The translations under genes and the position numbers were made by a program. Shown one piece after another: positions 40,911 through 48,050 of a DNA stretch of 64,000 nucleotides. The stretch lies in the NCBI GenBank assembly GCA_003669585.1, contig QWOQ01000007.1, positions 1 through 64,000 on the forward strand, written 5' to 3'. The notes beneath the pieces were generated by a model that did not search any database, was not told where the DNA came from, and worked only from the letters and a program-made list of their open reading frames with translations. Position 1 is the first letter of the stretch. Each line of letters starts with the position of its first letter. This DNA comes from Planctomycetota bacterium (GTDB lineage: Bacteria > Planctomycetota > Planctomycetia > Pirellulales > UBA1268).

Positions 40911-42512
40911 ATGCGTGTCGTCGTTGTCGGTGTCGTTGCTGCGATGTTGTTTTGTGCGCCAGTGTTCGCACAGGGCGTGAAGCTCAAGAGCGTCACTAAT
41001 TCGATTGGCATGGAACTGATTGAGATACCAGCGGGGAAGTTCACGATGGGCAAAGACGCGGGTGTTGATGTAACGCTGACGAAGTCATTTGTGCTTGGCA
41101 AATACGAAGTGACTCAAGGGCAGTGGAAGAGCGTGATGGGGTCGGAGCCGTGGGAAGGGCAGTCATCAGTTCAAATTGGTGAGGACAACCCTGCAACGTA
41201 TGTAAGCTGGGACGATGCTACAGAGTTTTGTAAAAAGTTGACTCAGCGAGAGTTGACGGGCGAAGAGTATCGCCTTCCGACGGAAGCGGAGTGGGAGTAT
41301 GCGTGTCGCGCAGGAACAGAGACAGCGTTTTCATTTGGAAACGATGAATCAAAGTTGGGCGAGTACGCGTGGTTCGACGGCAATACGATAGTTGTTCGCG
41401 AGCAATATGCCCACAAGGTCGGCTTGAAGAAGCCGAACCCATGGGGGCTTTACGACATGCATGGAAATGTGTGGGAGTGGTGCTCGGATTGGTACGGCGG
41501 AAACCTTTCGGGTGGCGCTGATCCGACAGGCCCTTCGGGGGGCTCGAACCGTGTGTTTCGCGGCGGCAGCTGGTGGTTCTACCCAGGCCTCTGTCGGTCG
41601 GCGTTCCGCTTCTTTCTCGACCCGTCGAACCGCGGCGACTACCTGGGTTTCCGTGTGGCCCGCAGTCAGTTGGAAACAGTGACAGCAGCGGAGCGCAGGC
41701 AGCAAGGGACGCAGGCGAAGCCCGCCCCGCAGGTTGCCGTAGAGACGCGGCCGGTGATGGAGAAACCCGAACCGGTTCGAAAAGTTTTTAAATCAGGTGA
41801 GAGCGTCACTAATTCGATTGGCATGGAGTTGATTGAGATTCCGGCAGGGACGTTCACGATGAGCAGCCCTGCGAGTGAAGCAGGACATCAAGACGACGAG
41901 GCTGCTGTTGGCGTGACGCTGACGCAAGGATTTTTACTGGGAAAGACAGAAGTGACTTTGGGTGAGTGGCAACAAGTGATGGGAAAAGTTTGGAAAGGTC
42001 AGCGATATGATGTGGCTAGCAAAAACTATCCGGCAATAGAGATCACGTGGGATGACGCGACGGAGTTTTGCGAGAAGCTTTCGCAGAGTGAGTCGGTCGG
42101 TGAGCCGTACCGGCTTCCGACGGAAGCAGAGTGGGAATACGCGTGCCGTGCTGGAACAACGACAGCGTTTTCATTTGGGGACGATGAATCAAAGTTGGGC
42201 GAGTATGCATGGTTCACGGGTAACACAGGCAGCGAGCAATACGCCCACAATGTCGGCACGAAGAAGCCTAACCCGTGGGGCTTGCACGACATGCACGGCA
42301 ACGTGTTTGAATGGTGTTCGGATTGGTATGACGAGTCTCTGCCGGGTGGCACAGATCCAGTTGGCCCCGACTACGGCTCCTCCCGCGTGCTTCGCGGCGG
42401 CGGCTGGTGGCGCAACCCTCGCGACTGTCGGTCGGCGAACCGCGACTGCGCCGTCCCATCGATCCGCCGCGCCCTGGGTTTCCGTGTGGCCCGCAGTCAG
42501 TCGGTTCAGTGA
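40911..42512 (+). CDS. Exported protein with two tandem FGE-sulfatase domains, each ending in a variable region
   Basis: ATG 40911 starts the signal peptide (RVVVVGVVAAMLFCAPVFAQG), AAGGGG upstream; 533 residues. FGE domain 1 spans about 25-255 (SIGMELIEIPAGKFTMGKD, YRLPTEAEWEYACRAGTETA, DMHGNVWEWCSDWYGG). A 45-residue linker follows (GTQAKPAPQVAVETRPVMEK). FGE domain 2 spans about 300-533 (SIGMELIEIPAGTFTMSSPA, YRLPTEAEWEYACRAGTTTA). Both end in the GFRVARSQ frame with their own variable regions, so the protein carries two diversified faces. The DNA of the linker resembles the 3' flank of the single-domain genes, suggesting fusion of two cassettes. The gene lies 138 bases after copy 2, same strand. 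Confidence 0.88.
   Translation: MRVVVVGVVAAMLFCAPVFAQGVKLKSVTNSIGMELIEIPAGKFTMGKDAGVDVTLTKSFVLGKYEVTQGQWKSVMGSEPWEGQSSVQIGEDNPATYVSWDDATEFCKKLTQRELTGEEYRLPTEAEWEYACRAGTETAFSFGNDESKLGEYAWFDGNTIVVREQYAHKVGLKKPNPWGLYDMHGNVWEWCSDWYGGNLSGGADPTGPSGGSNRVFRGGSWWFYPGLCRSAFRFFLDPSNRGDYLGFRVARSQLETVTAAERRQQGTQAKPAPQVAVETRPVMEKPEPVRKVFKSGESVTNSIGMELIEIPAGTFTMSSPASEAGHQDDEAAVGVTLTQGFLLGKTEVTLGEWQQVMGKVWKGQRYDVASKNYPAIEITWDDATEFCEKLSQSESVGEPYRLPTEAEWEYACRAGTTTAFSFGDDESKLGEYAWFTGNTGSEQYAHNVGTKKPNPWGLHDMHGNVFEWCSDWYDESLPGGTDPVGPDYGSSRVLRGGGWWRNPRDCRSANRDCAVPSIRRALGFRVARSQSVQ
41544..41669 (+). other. DGR-type variable region VR3a (internal)
   Basis: The variable region of the first FGE domain lies in the middle of the gene. 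Variable codons are AAC, TTT, TTC TAC, CTC, TTC, TTC TTT CTC GAC, AAC, GGC GAC TAC. Fixed codons agree with the other copies. Confidence 0.78.
42378..42500 (+). other. DGR-type variable region VR3b
   Basis: The variable region of the second FGE domain, ending four codons before the stop. Variable codons: TCC, CTT, CGC AAC, CGC GAC, AAC, GAC TGC GCC GTC, ATC, CGC GCC. It has one codon fewer than VR1 before the LGFRVARSQ block. Confidence 0.8.
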
Positions 42513-42542
42513 CAATAAACGCAGGCAGGAGGGCAAGGCGGA

Positions 42543-42581
42543 TGACGCTGCCTGACGTTGCCGCAGCGTCAGGCAGCGTCA
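42543..42581 (+). other. Strong hairpin downstream of VR3b
   Basis: TGACGCTGCCTGACG (42543-42557) and CGTCAGGCAGCGTCA (42567-42581) are perfect reverse complements separated by the loop TTGCCGCAG. The hairpin starts 30 bases after the stop. No T-run follows. In known DGRs a hairpin or cruciform just beyond the variable region promotes homing, so this is a candidate, although it lies about 40 bases from the variable region. Confidence 0.75.
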
Positions 42582-42633
42582 CACCACCAGATTCTCTCTC
42601 TGAAAGTGGTGCCGCTAGAAGGGGGGCAGGTCA
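42572..42633 (+). repeat. Dispersed repeat, copy C
   Basis: GGCAGCGTCACACCACCAGA through CTCTCTCTGAAAGTGGTGCC matches copy B almost base for base, then diverges (GCTAGAAGGGGGGCAGGTCA). Its left end overlaps the right arm of the hairpin. The left half of the full unit is missing. Confidence 0.75.
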
Positions 42634-42704
42634 ATTCGTGCCGCATCAGTTCCATCAGCTGAGCAGACATCAGCCGTCCCGCCGGGTGGCACATTTCGGC
42701 CACA

Positions 42705-43460
42705 TCAGTCGCGACGCTGCAACAGGCCCGGCCGCTGTGTTCCCACGACCACCCGCGTCGAAGGCAGGTCCGTGGCAACCCATAATTGCTCAAGCGGCCA
42801 GGAGAGCCCTGTCGTGTCGCAGTCATACAGCCGCATGAGGAATCGCGTCGTGTCGGCGTCCATCTCAAAGCCATTTCCAACCCTGAACGGCCGCGAATAA
42901 ATTTTATTGCCACGACCGGCCACATTCACCCGTACACCGGACACGGCGAGTTGCTTGCAGCACTCGAAGATGTTGCCCACGGGTCGCTGGTTTATCCGGT
43001 TGACCGCGTCGACAAACTGAGCCCGCGTGATTCCGCTGGCGTCGCACAACAGCGTGAGAAACTTGATATACTCCGACGGCGAACTTTTTTCGAGCAGCAG
43101 GTAGTAGCTGTCCCCCTCGATCGTGTCGATCAGGACATCGTTGAAATTGAAGGCCAGCCCCAGAAACCGCTCGATCCTCGTTCCGTCCGCCCCTACGGCC
43201 AACCCCGCATGCTGCCGCACGATCGTCCCCGACTGGTCGACCTTGTGCAGGAACGTGCCGCTGTCGTCGAGCACGTAGAGTTTGATCGCACCACTGCCTG
43301 GCTCATACGAGACGTTGTAGAGCAGGCTGCGGTCGATCTCGGGTGGCACCCACCCAAATCCGCATTCGTCGAAGATAAACGAGAGGTTGTACATGGGAGT
43401 GGTCGCTGCCGGTCCCAGCTGCCACGAACCGGTGTCGATCCGACCGCTGAGCCAACAGTC
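42705..43460 (-). pseudogene. 3' part of an unidentified gene split by the IS630-type element
   Basis: The - strand frame encodes about 252 residues from the edge of the insertion element to stop 42705 (CWLSGRIDTGSWQLGPAATT near the start, then YNLSFIFDECGFGWVPPEI and FLTLLCDASGITRAQFVDAV). The native 5' part continues beyond the element at 44478-44598 in the same frame after removing one TA. I recognise no family. The composition is coding-like, so it was a real gene before insertion. Confidence 0.6.
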
Positions 43461-44477
43461 TAGAGCGCATCTGGACATAGGCCTAGCGCCATCTGCGAGG
43501 GCTGGGTAATGTAGGCACATTCAAGGAGGTGCCTATGAAACCGTATTCGAAAGAGTTCCGTGGCCAAGTGCTCGCAGCGTGCGACAATTGGCGAAGCACT
43601 CGGGAAGTTGCAACGTACTTTGAAGTGAGTGAGTCGTGGGTTCGGCGTATCAAACAGGAGCGCCGGGAACTTAACAAGCGTTGTTGCTCGAGCGGCGGTG
43701 AACGCCCTTGTGGGCGGCACTTGCCGATCGGATGCGTGAGCTCATTCAACAGAAGCCGGACCTGAAGCTGCGTGAACTGAAGGCGGAACTGCACACGGAA
43801 CTGTCGGTTCCAACGCTCTGCGTGGCACTGAAGCGGCTTGGTCTGACTGTTAAAAAAAAGTTCTTATCGCCGCGGAGCCGGAGCGGCCGGACGTCGCGCA
43901 GAGGCGGGAAGAGCTGCAGCGGGAGCAGCCGTTTGTCAATCCGGATCGGCTCGTCTTCATCGACGAAACGTGGGCCAAAACGAATAAAACTCGCCCGCGA
44001 GGACGGGCGCCAAAAGGCCAGCGAGTGCTGGCCAGTGTTCCCCACCGGTCACTGGAAGACGACGACGTTCCTTGCAGCTCTTCGCACGATGGGCCTGACT
44101 GCCTCATTGGTTGTGGATGGAGCCATCAACGGGGAGTTGTTCCTCAGTTGGGTGCAACACCACTGAGGTCCCGATTCTGGAACCTGGAGATATTGTGGTG
44201 ATGGACAACCTCGGTGCTCACAAGGTCTCAGGTATTCAAGAAGCGATTACGGCCAAAGGGGGCGAGGCTCATTTACCTGCCGCCGTACAGTCCTGACTCT
44301 AGCCCAATCGAACTCGTCTTTTCGAAGTTCAAGTGGCTCCTGAAGAGCGCATCAGCCAGAACAGTCGACTCGCTGTGGTCGGTCTGTGGTGACCTGCTCG
44401 ACCGCTTCACCGAAACCGAATGCCGCAACTGCTTCAGGCACTGCGGCTACCGCTACACATTAGCCGAATGCGCTCTA
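43461..44477 (+). mobile_element. IS630-family insertion element (1,017 bases), degenerate
   Basis: The ends are inverted repeats: TAGAGCGCAT at 43461-43470 and ATGCGCTCTA at 44468-44477, with weaker pairing inward for about 28 bases. Insertion at TA is the IS630 habit, and TA is present at both ends. It contains one transposase gene broken by frameshifts and has split a - strand gene. It is probably no longer active by itself. Confidence 0.8.
43535..44477 (+). pseudogene. IS630-type transposase, frameshifted
   Basis: ATG 43535 follows AAGGAGGT. The N-terminal HTH (STREVATYFEVSESWVRRIK) is in the first frame. The coding then moves through at least three frames. The DDE-type catalytic blocks are recognisable but scattered: RLVFIDETW near 43950, [12 protein letters not shown] near 44195, and [18 protein letters not shown] near 44275. 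One change occurs at an A8G run (43852-43860), a site where IS630 members can shift naturally; the other changes (near 43690, 44045 and 44250) look like mutations. It should act on the TA-flanked ends of its own element. Confidence 0.8.
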
Positions 44478-44598
44478 GGCTCGCAGTTCGGGAGTTAGCC
44501 CAATCGGAAAGGTTTGCCACGCGTGCCACCGTACCGGTCCGGTTGACCGTAATACTCGTAAACTTGCGACTAACGCCACCTAACTCGGCCCGGCGATC
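44478..44598 (-). pseudogene. 5' part of the gene split by the IS630-type element
   Basis: Reading on the - strand from the stop at 44599-44601, the frame gives ELGGVSRKFTSITVNRTGTV and [16 protein letters not shown], joining in frame with CWLSGRID at 43460 once the element and one TA are removed. The start codon is not evident; the fragment may be truncated at its 5' end too. Confidence 0.55.
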
Positions 44599-44690
44599 TT
44601 AAGGATAGTTTTGCATTTGTGGATTGGCGTTGCCTGACTCGGCCCCGTTACGGCGTCGGTATGGCGACCCCTGACAGGGAGGTCAGACCC

Positions 44691-45542
44691 GTGAGATATT
44701 CCAAGGCCATATCGGCGTCGTTGGTTTTGCTAGTCGGCTCCTCCGTCGCCATGGCTGAGGATCTGGGGCAACTCATTGACCTGCCGTCTCCCTCGGCCAC
44801 ATACGCGAATGAGCCTGCCGCTGCAGAGGACGTCCTCCCGGTGTCCCTGTCGGACGATACCTCGTCAACGCGGTTTTACGTGGCGGGCATCGTCGGGGCC
44901 TCGTTCGCAACGCTCACCAACGGGGGCTCCTTCGAGGCGATCCCAAGCAACGTCTTTTCACCCACCGGATCGGTCAACGACACGCTCTTTACAGGGGGCG
45001 GCGCCGTCGGCATGGCGTTCGAGAAGCCTTTCGGACAGCTCCGCATGGAACTCGAGGGCCGCGATCGGGGAGCGATGAGCGGCCCGACGACCTTGGCAAT
45101 CTCGGGAGGAACGTTTCTCGACCAAGCGGTGAACACGACCGCCTCCGGCGTCTGGTCATTCATGACAAACTTCTGGTGCGACTATGACCTGACCGACACC
45201 GTGGGCCTGTATGGTGGCGGCGGCATCGGCATCGGTGGCTATCAGTACCAGACTACCTCGCCAGATCCACAACTGGTGGTCACGGGCGCCAACACGATCA
45301 ATAGTTTTGCATGGCAGATCGGCACTGGCGTGACCTATCAGATCAGCAGACGAGTGACATTTGACGTTGGCTACCGTTTTTTTTCGATCGGCAACGGTTC
45401 GACTCCGCTACTGACCTCCAATAACTCTGCAACCGGAGGAGCCCCGTATACGTTCCTCGGCAACTCGCTCTCCGCCTTCACGGCCAGCGAACTGCTGCTC
45501 TCCGTCCGCATCTATGAGCCGTTCCGCGGGCTGATTCGGTAG
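44691..45542 (+). CDS. Outer-membrane beta-barrel protein (porin/OMP_b-brl-like)
   Basis: GTG 44691 is chosen because GGGAGG stands 8 bases upstream and the signal peptide starts directly (AISASLVLLVGSSVAMA); the frame opens 24 codons earlier. The protein has 283 residues. After a short linker, alternating amphipathic strands rich in Gly and aromatic residues run to the end (FYVAGIVGASFATL, GLYGGGGIGIGGYQYQTTS, FAWQIGTGVTYQISRRVTFD). The protein ends in SELLLSVRIYEPF, a strand-like C-terminus, as outer-membrane barrels do. It supports a cell envelope with an outer membrane. No partner gene is adjacent. Confidence 0.75.
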   Translation: MRYSKAISASLVLLVGSSVAMAEDLGQLIDLPSPSATYANEPAAAEDVLPVSLSDDTSSTRFYVAGIVGASFATLTNGGSFEAIPSNVFSPTGSVNDTLFTGGGAVGMAFEKPFGQLRMELEGRDRGAMSGPTTLAISGGTFLDQAVNTTASGVWSFMTNFWCDYDLTDTVGLYGGGGIGIGGYQYQTTSPDPQLVVTGANTINSFAWQIGTGVTYQISRRVTFDVGYRFFSIGNGSTPLLTSNNSATGGAPYTFLGNSLSAFTASELLLSVRIYEPFRGLIR

Positions 45543-45740
45543 GCTTCGCGAGAGTGATGCGCATACCGTGCAACCTGCAACCTGATCTCCACAACAGACG
45601 CAACTGGCCTTCAATAGATCACCGGCCGAAGTGGGGTTGTTCCCACCAGATAGTGGGCTCGTATGGTTGCCCCTGGCTTCGGGGAATGCGCAGCCCGGAC
45701 ATTGACTGCCAGCACTCCTGTGACCCCGAAGGAGGCATTC

Positions 45741-45854
45741 ATGGCGGCTGGAAAGGTGCTGCTGATCTGCAAGTCGGTGAGTCACCAGAACACCGCCCGA
45801 GTGGCGAGGGCGATCGGCGACGTCACGCACGCGACCATCGTGCCACCAGCATGA
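45741..45854 (+). pseudogene. Truncated flavodoxin (N-terminal 37 residues)
   Basis: ATG 45741 is preceded by GAAGGAGG at a good distance, so this was a functional start. The peptide MAAGKVLLICKSVSHQNTAR, then VARAIGDVTHATIVPP, matches the FMN phosphate-binding start of flavodoxins (KxLIxYxSxxxxNTxxVAxAI). A stop follows at 45852, and the remaining 100 residues are missing. It is either a relic or, less likely, a short peptide. Confidence 0.6.
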
Positions 45855-45892
45855 CTTCACGTATCAACCCTCATCTAAAACCTTTCTGCGGT

Positions 45893-46261
45893 TCAGGGCA
45901 GCCACTGTTCTGGTTCCCTCGACATGCCTAGAGGGACGTAGGGACAGTGGCGGCAGCCTGAGCCACAGCAAGAGCCTCGTTGCACGTGATAGGCCGTCGT
46001 GTAAACCAGCAGGCCGTTCTCGAAATAGAAGTCAGGCTGAAGCGGTGATGGTTGGCGCATTTCGTCGGGCATCTGTTCGGGCCTCACGCCCGCAGCGAGC
46101 AGGAAACGACTGTCCATAGCATAAGAAACGTTGCCCCTAAAACGGTCCTCGAGAATTCTGGATAAACGAGAAGAAGCCAGTTGAGTCCTCGCTTGCTGCC
46201 GGTCATGCACGTGAATGATCCATTCGCTTTGTAGCGGGACCCTCAAAGCGGCTATCCTCAT
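45893..46261 (-). CDS. Small cysteine-rich protein (DUF5522-like)
   Basis: The 122-residue protein ends in the segment DFYFENGLLVYTTAYHVQRG followed by SCCGSGCRHCPY. The combination of a YxxENGLxVxTxxYHxxRG strand-turn and a CCGSGCRHCPY cluster is the signature of the small DUF5522 domain. The cysteines could bind a metal, which is an inference. The first 60 residues are variable, and the true start may be an internal ATG (codon 49 or 64). It is divergent from the gene at 46324, with 62 bases between them. Confidence 0.65.
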   Translation of the reverse strand: MRIAALRVPLQSEWIIHVHDRQQARTQLASSRLSRILEDRFRGNVSYAMDSRFLLAAGVRPEQMPDEMRQPSPLQPDFYFENGLLVYTTAYHVQRGSCCGSGCRHCPYVPLGMSREPEQWLP

Positions 46262-46323
46262 GGCCGGGCCAACGCGCCGTTAAAGATTCCGGACAACCTT
46301 CGGCCGTGCTCCTGTGAGGCATC

Positions 46324-47241
46324 ATGAACCGTGCCCGAACCTTTCTTTGCGATGCGCTTGCCTTGGCGAGATGCCACGACTCTTGCCATGCCAACATTGG
46401 CATGCCGCCATCCACTCACTCATACAGCGTGTTTCTCGCCTATTTCGTGGCGAGAGCACTTGCAGTCAGCGGCGGCATCGATGCAGCAGCACGATCAGTG
46501 CTCCTGTCTCACCTGCAACAGGCGAAGAAAGGGGCATCGTACAGCTACGACACGCTTGCGCCGATTGATGCCGACGACACCGCATTCGCACTGCGGACGC
46601 TGATTCTGCTGGGAAGTGCCCAATCCGCAGACGACATCCTGTCTGGTCTCGCTCCTTTCGAAAGCCAGCATTCCTGGCAGACCTTCTGCGGCCCCACGCC
46701 TCCGCGGTACATGTGGACGACCGATTACATCAACGACATGTCCGTCTTCGGCTTTCATCCTGAAGTCCATCTGAATGTGGCCCTGCTGCTCCACGAAACA
46801 GGACACCCCTCCAGACCATATCCACCTTTGACATTGAGAAACGGTCTGCCTGCAAACTACCACTACCCCTCGAACAACTACTGCGGATGGCTGCTCTGCG
46901 AGCTTCAGTCCGCACAACCAGAGGCAGCCGTGGGTGTTGAATCCGCTCTGCTCGCCCGCCAACTCCCTGATGGCCGATGGCCCGCCGTGACCGACGGATT
47001 CACCGCATCGCAAGAGACGGCGTTGGCGTTGCTGTCAATTTCAGAGGCCGCCTATGCCGGGGCCGCCGGCCTGAACGGCATTGATTTCCTGCTCTCCCAA
47101 CAACGGGCGGACGGCAGTTGGCCCGGAGGAACGCTCTGGACGTTCCGAGTTCCGGGAACCGGCGGCCAAGTGATCTGGAGTGCCATCGATTCAATGTCGA
47201 TTGTCGCCACAAGCCTCAGTGTCATAGCACTTAAACGCTAA
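46324..47241 (+). CDS. Small terpene-cyclase/prenyltransferase-fold protein with DxDDTA motif
   Basis: The protein has 305 residues with an alpha/alpha-toroid pattern like squalene-hopene cyclases and class II diterpene cyclases. DADDTAFALRTLILLG at about residue 80 contains the DxDD(T) motif that protonates the substrate in class II cyclases. QW-like motifs occur at about 220 (QLPDGRWP) and 260 (QQRADGSWPGG). At 305 residues it is half the length of known cyclases, so one barrel only. There is no signal peptide. The substrate is unknown. It converges with the SapC gene, overlapping it by 11 bases at their 3' ends. Confidence 0.65.
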   Translation: MNRARTFLCDALALARCHDSCHANIGMPPSTHSYSVFLAYFVARALAVSGGIDAAARSVLLSHLQQAKKGASYSYDTLAPIDADDTAFALRTLILLGSAQSADDILSGLAPFESQHSWQTFCGPTPPRYMWTTDYINDMSVFGFHPEVHLNVALLLHETGHPSRPYPPLTLRNGLPANYHYPSNNYCGWLLCELQSAQPEAAVGVESALLARQLPDGRWPAVTDGFTASQETALALLSISEAAYAGAAGLNGIDFLLSQQRADGSWPGGTLWTFRVPGTGGQVIWSAIDSMSIVATSLSVIALKR

Positions 47242-47986
47242 CGGGTGACTTCGACTCCGTTGCCAGGGTTCCGATAAAGCGATCCTTCACCTCATTGAAG
47301 TTCCGCATCGAATAGAGGTGGAGATAGATCAATTCGAGTTCATCGGTCTTTGCGAGCGTCGCCAGGGCCTCTCCGCCAAGCGCCCGGAGCCTGTCACGTG
47401 ACACGGCCAGAAAACCACCGAGTTTGACGCTCTCACCCGCGGGCGTCGTGACCTGTGCCTGCATCGGCTCCAGCAGATCGAGTTCCTTCAGCCGTTTTCC
47501 GAACGCCCGCGTGCGTTCGAAGTGCGCCTGGTATTCCTTCAGAAACGTCAGCACCTGCTCCACGTAGGCTGTGGGCTTCCCGTCGTTGTTCAGCAACCGC
47601 TGGCCGCGGCCTTCCTCATTAAAACCGGGGTGTGTCTCGTCAATACACAGCGTGAGCGTCTTTTTGTTAGCACTGATCGAAAAAACGAACGGATAGCGGC
47701 GGATGAACGCAGGCACGTATTGTGCCTGCCACTTGGAATCGGGGGAGAGGTAGAGATTCTGCTCGGCACGCACCCCGAGCACCGCCGCCGGCATTACGTC
47801 GTCCCCGGCCTCGGTGAACACGATCGCGTATTCAGTGGCCGCAGGAACGATTTCGACAGCCATCACTGGCACGGCATTGATGCCGGCGCTGAACGCGTAG
47901 TCCTGAGCCGGATCAAAACAGACCCTTCCGTGTTTGACGGAAGTGACCGGCACAGCGGACTCATAAATCAGCAACTCCTTGGCCAT
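47231..47986 (-). CDS. SapC-family protein
   Basis: The 251-residue protein matches the SapC family (PF07277), named from S-layer secretion loci: YAFSAGINAVPVMAVEIVPA, EYAIVFTEAGDDVMPAAVLG, QYVPAFIRRYPFVFSI and LCIDETHPGFNEEG. ATG 47986 has AAGGAAA 6 bases upstream. No signal peptide or membrane helix is seen, so it should be cytoplasmic. It lies 64 bases after the giant surface protein gene on the same strand, an arrangement that suggests a role in handling or surface display of that protein. The biochemical function of SapC proteins is unclear. Confidence 0.85.
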   Translation of the reverse strand: MAKELLIYESAVPVTSVKHGRVCFDPAQDYAFSAGINAVPVMAVEIVPAATEYAIVFTEAGDDVMPAAVLGVRAEQNLYLSPDSKWQAQYVPAFIRRYPFVFSISANKKTLTLCIDETHPGFNEEGRGQRLLNNDGKPTAYVEQVLTFLKEYQAHFERTRAFGKRLKELDLLEPMQAQVTTPAGESVKLGGFLAVSRDRLRALGGEALATLAKTDELELIYLHLYSMRNFNEVKDRFIGTLATESKSPVSV

Positions 47987-48050
47987 CGTTCGTTTCCTTG
48001 GTTGTCAACGCAATCCTTACGATCGGCTCACGACGACCTCGTGCCAGCTG

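Noticed and set aside
31898-42512. FGE-fold proteins considered as true sulfatase-activating enzymes
   Set aside because: No sulfatase gene is near, only a single cysteine is seen in the CRSA segment, and the C-terminal active-site region is the hypervariable part; a binding role fits better.
31784-42704. Search for a reverse transcriptase, Avd gene or template repeat close to the FGE targets
   Set aside because: None of the frames has a reverse-transcriptase YxDD or FxDD block in context, and the GGTTTCCGTGT(G/A) end is seen only in the four variable regions. The driving DGR, if any, is elsewhere.
43852-43860. A8G run considered the only frameshift in the IS630-type transposase (programmed, active element)
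   Set aside because: Other frame changes near 43690, 44045 and 44250 are not at slippery sites, so the gene is broken even if this site is functional in intact relatives.
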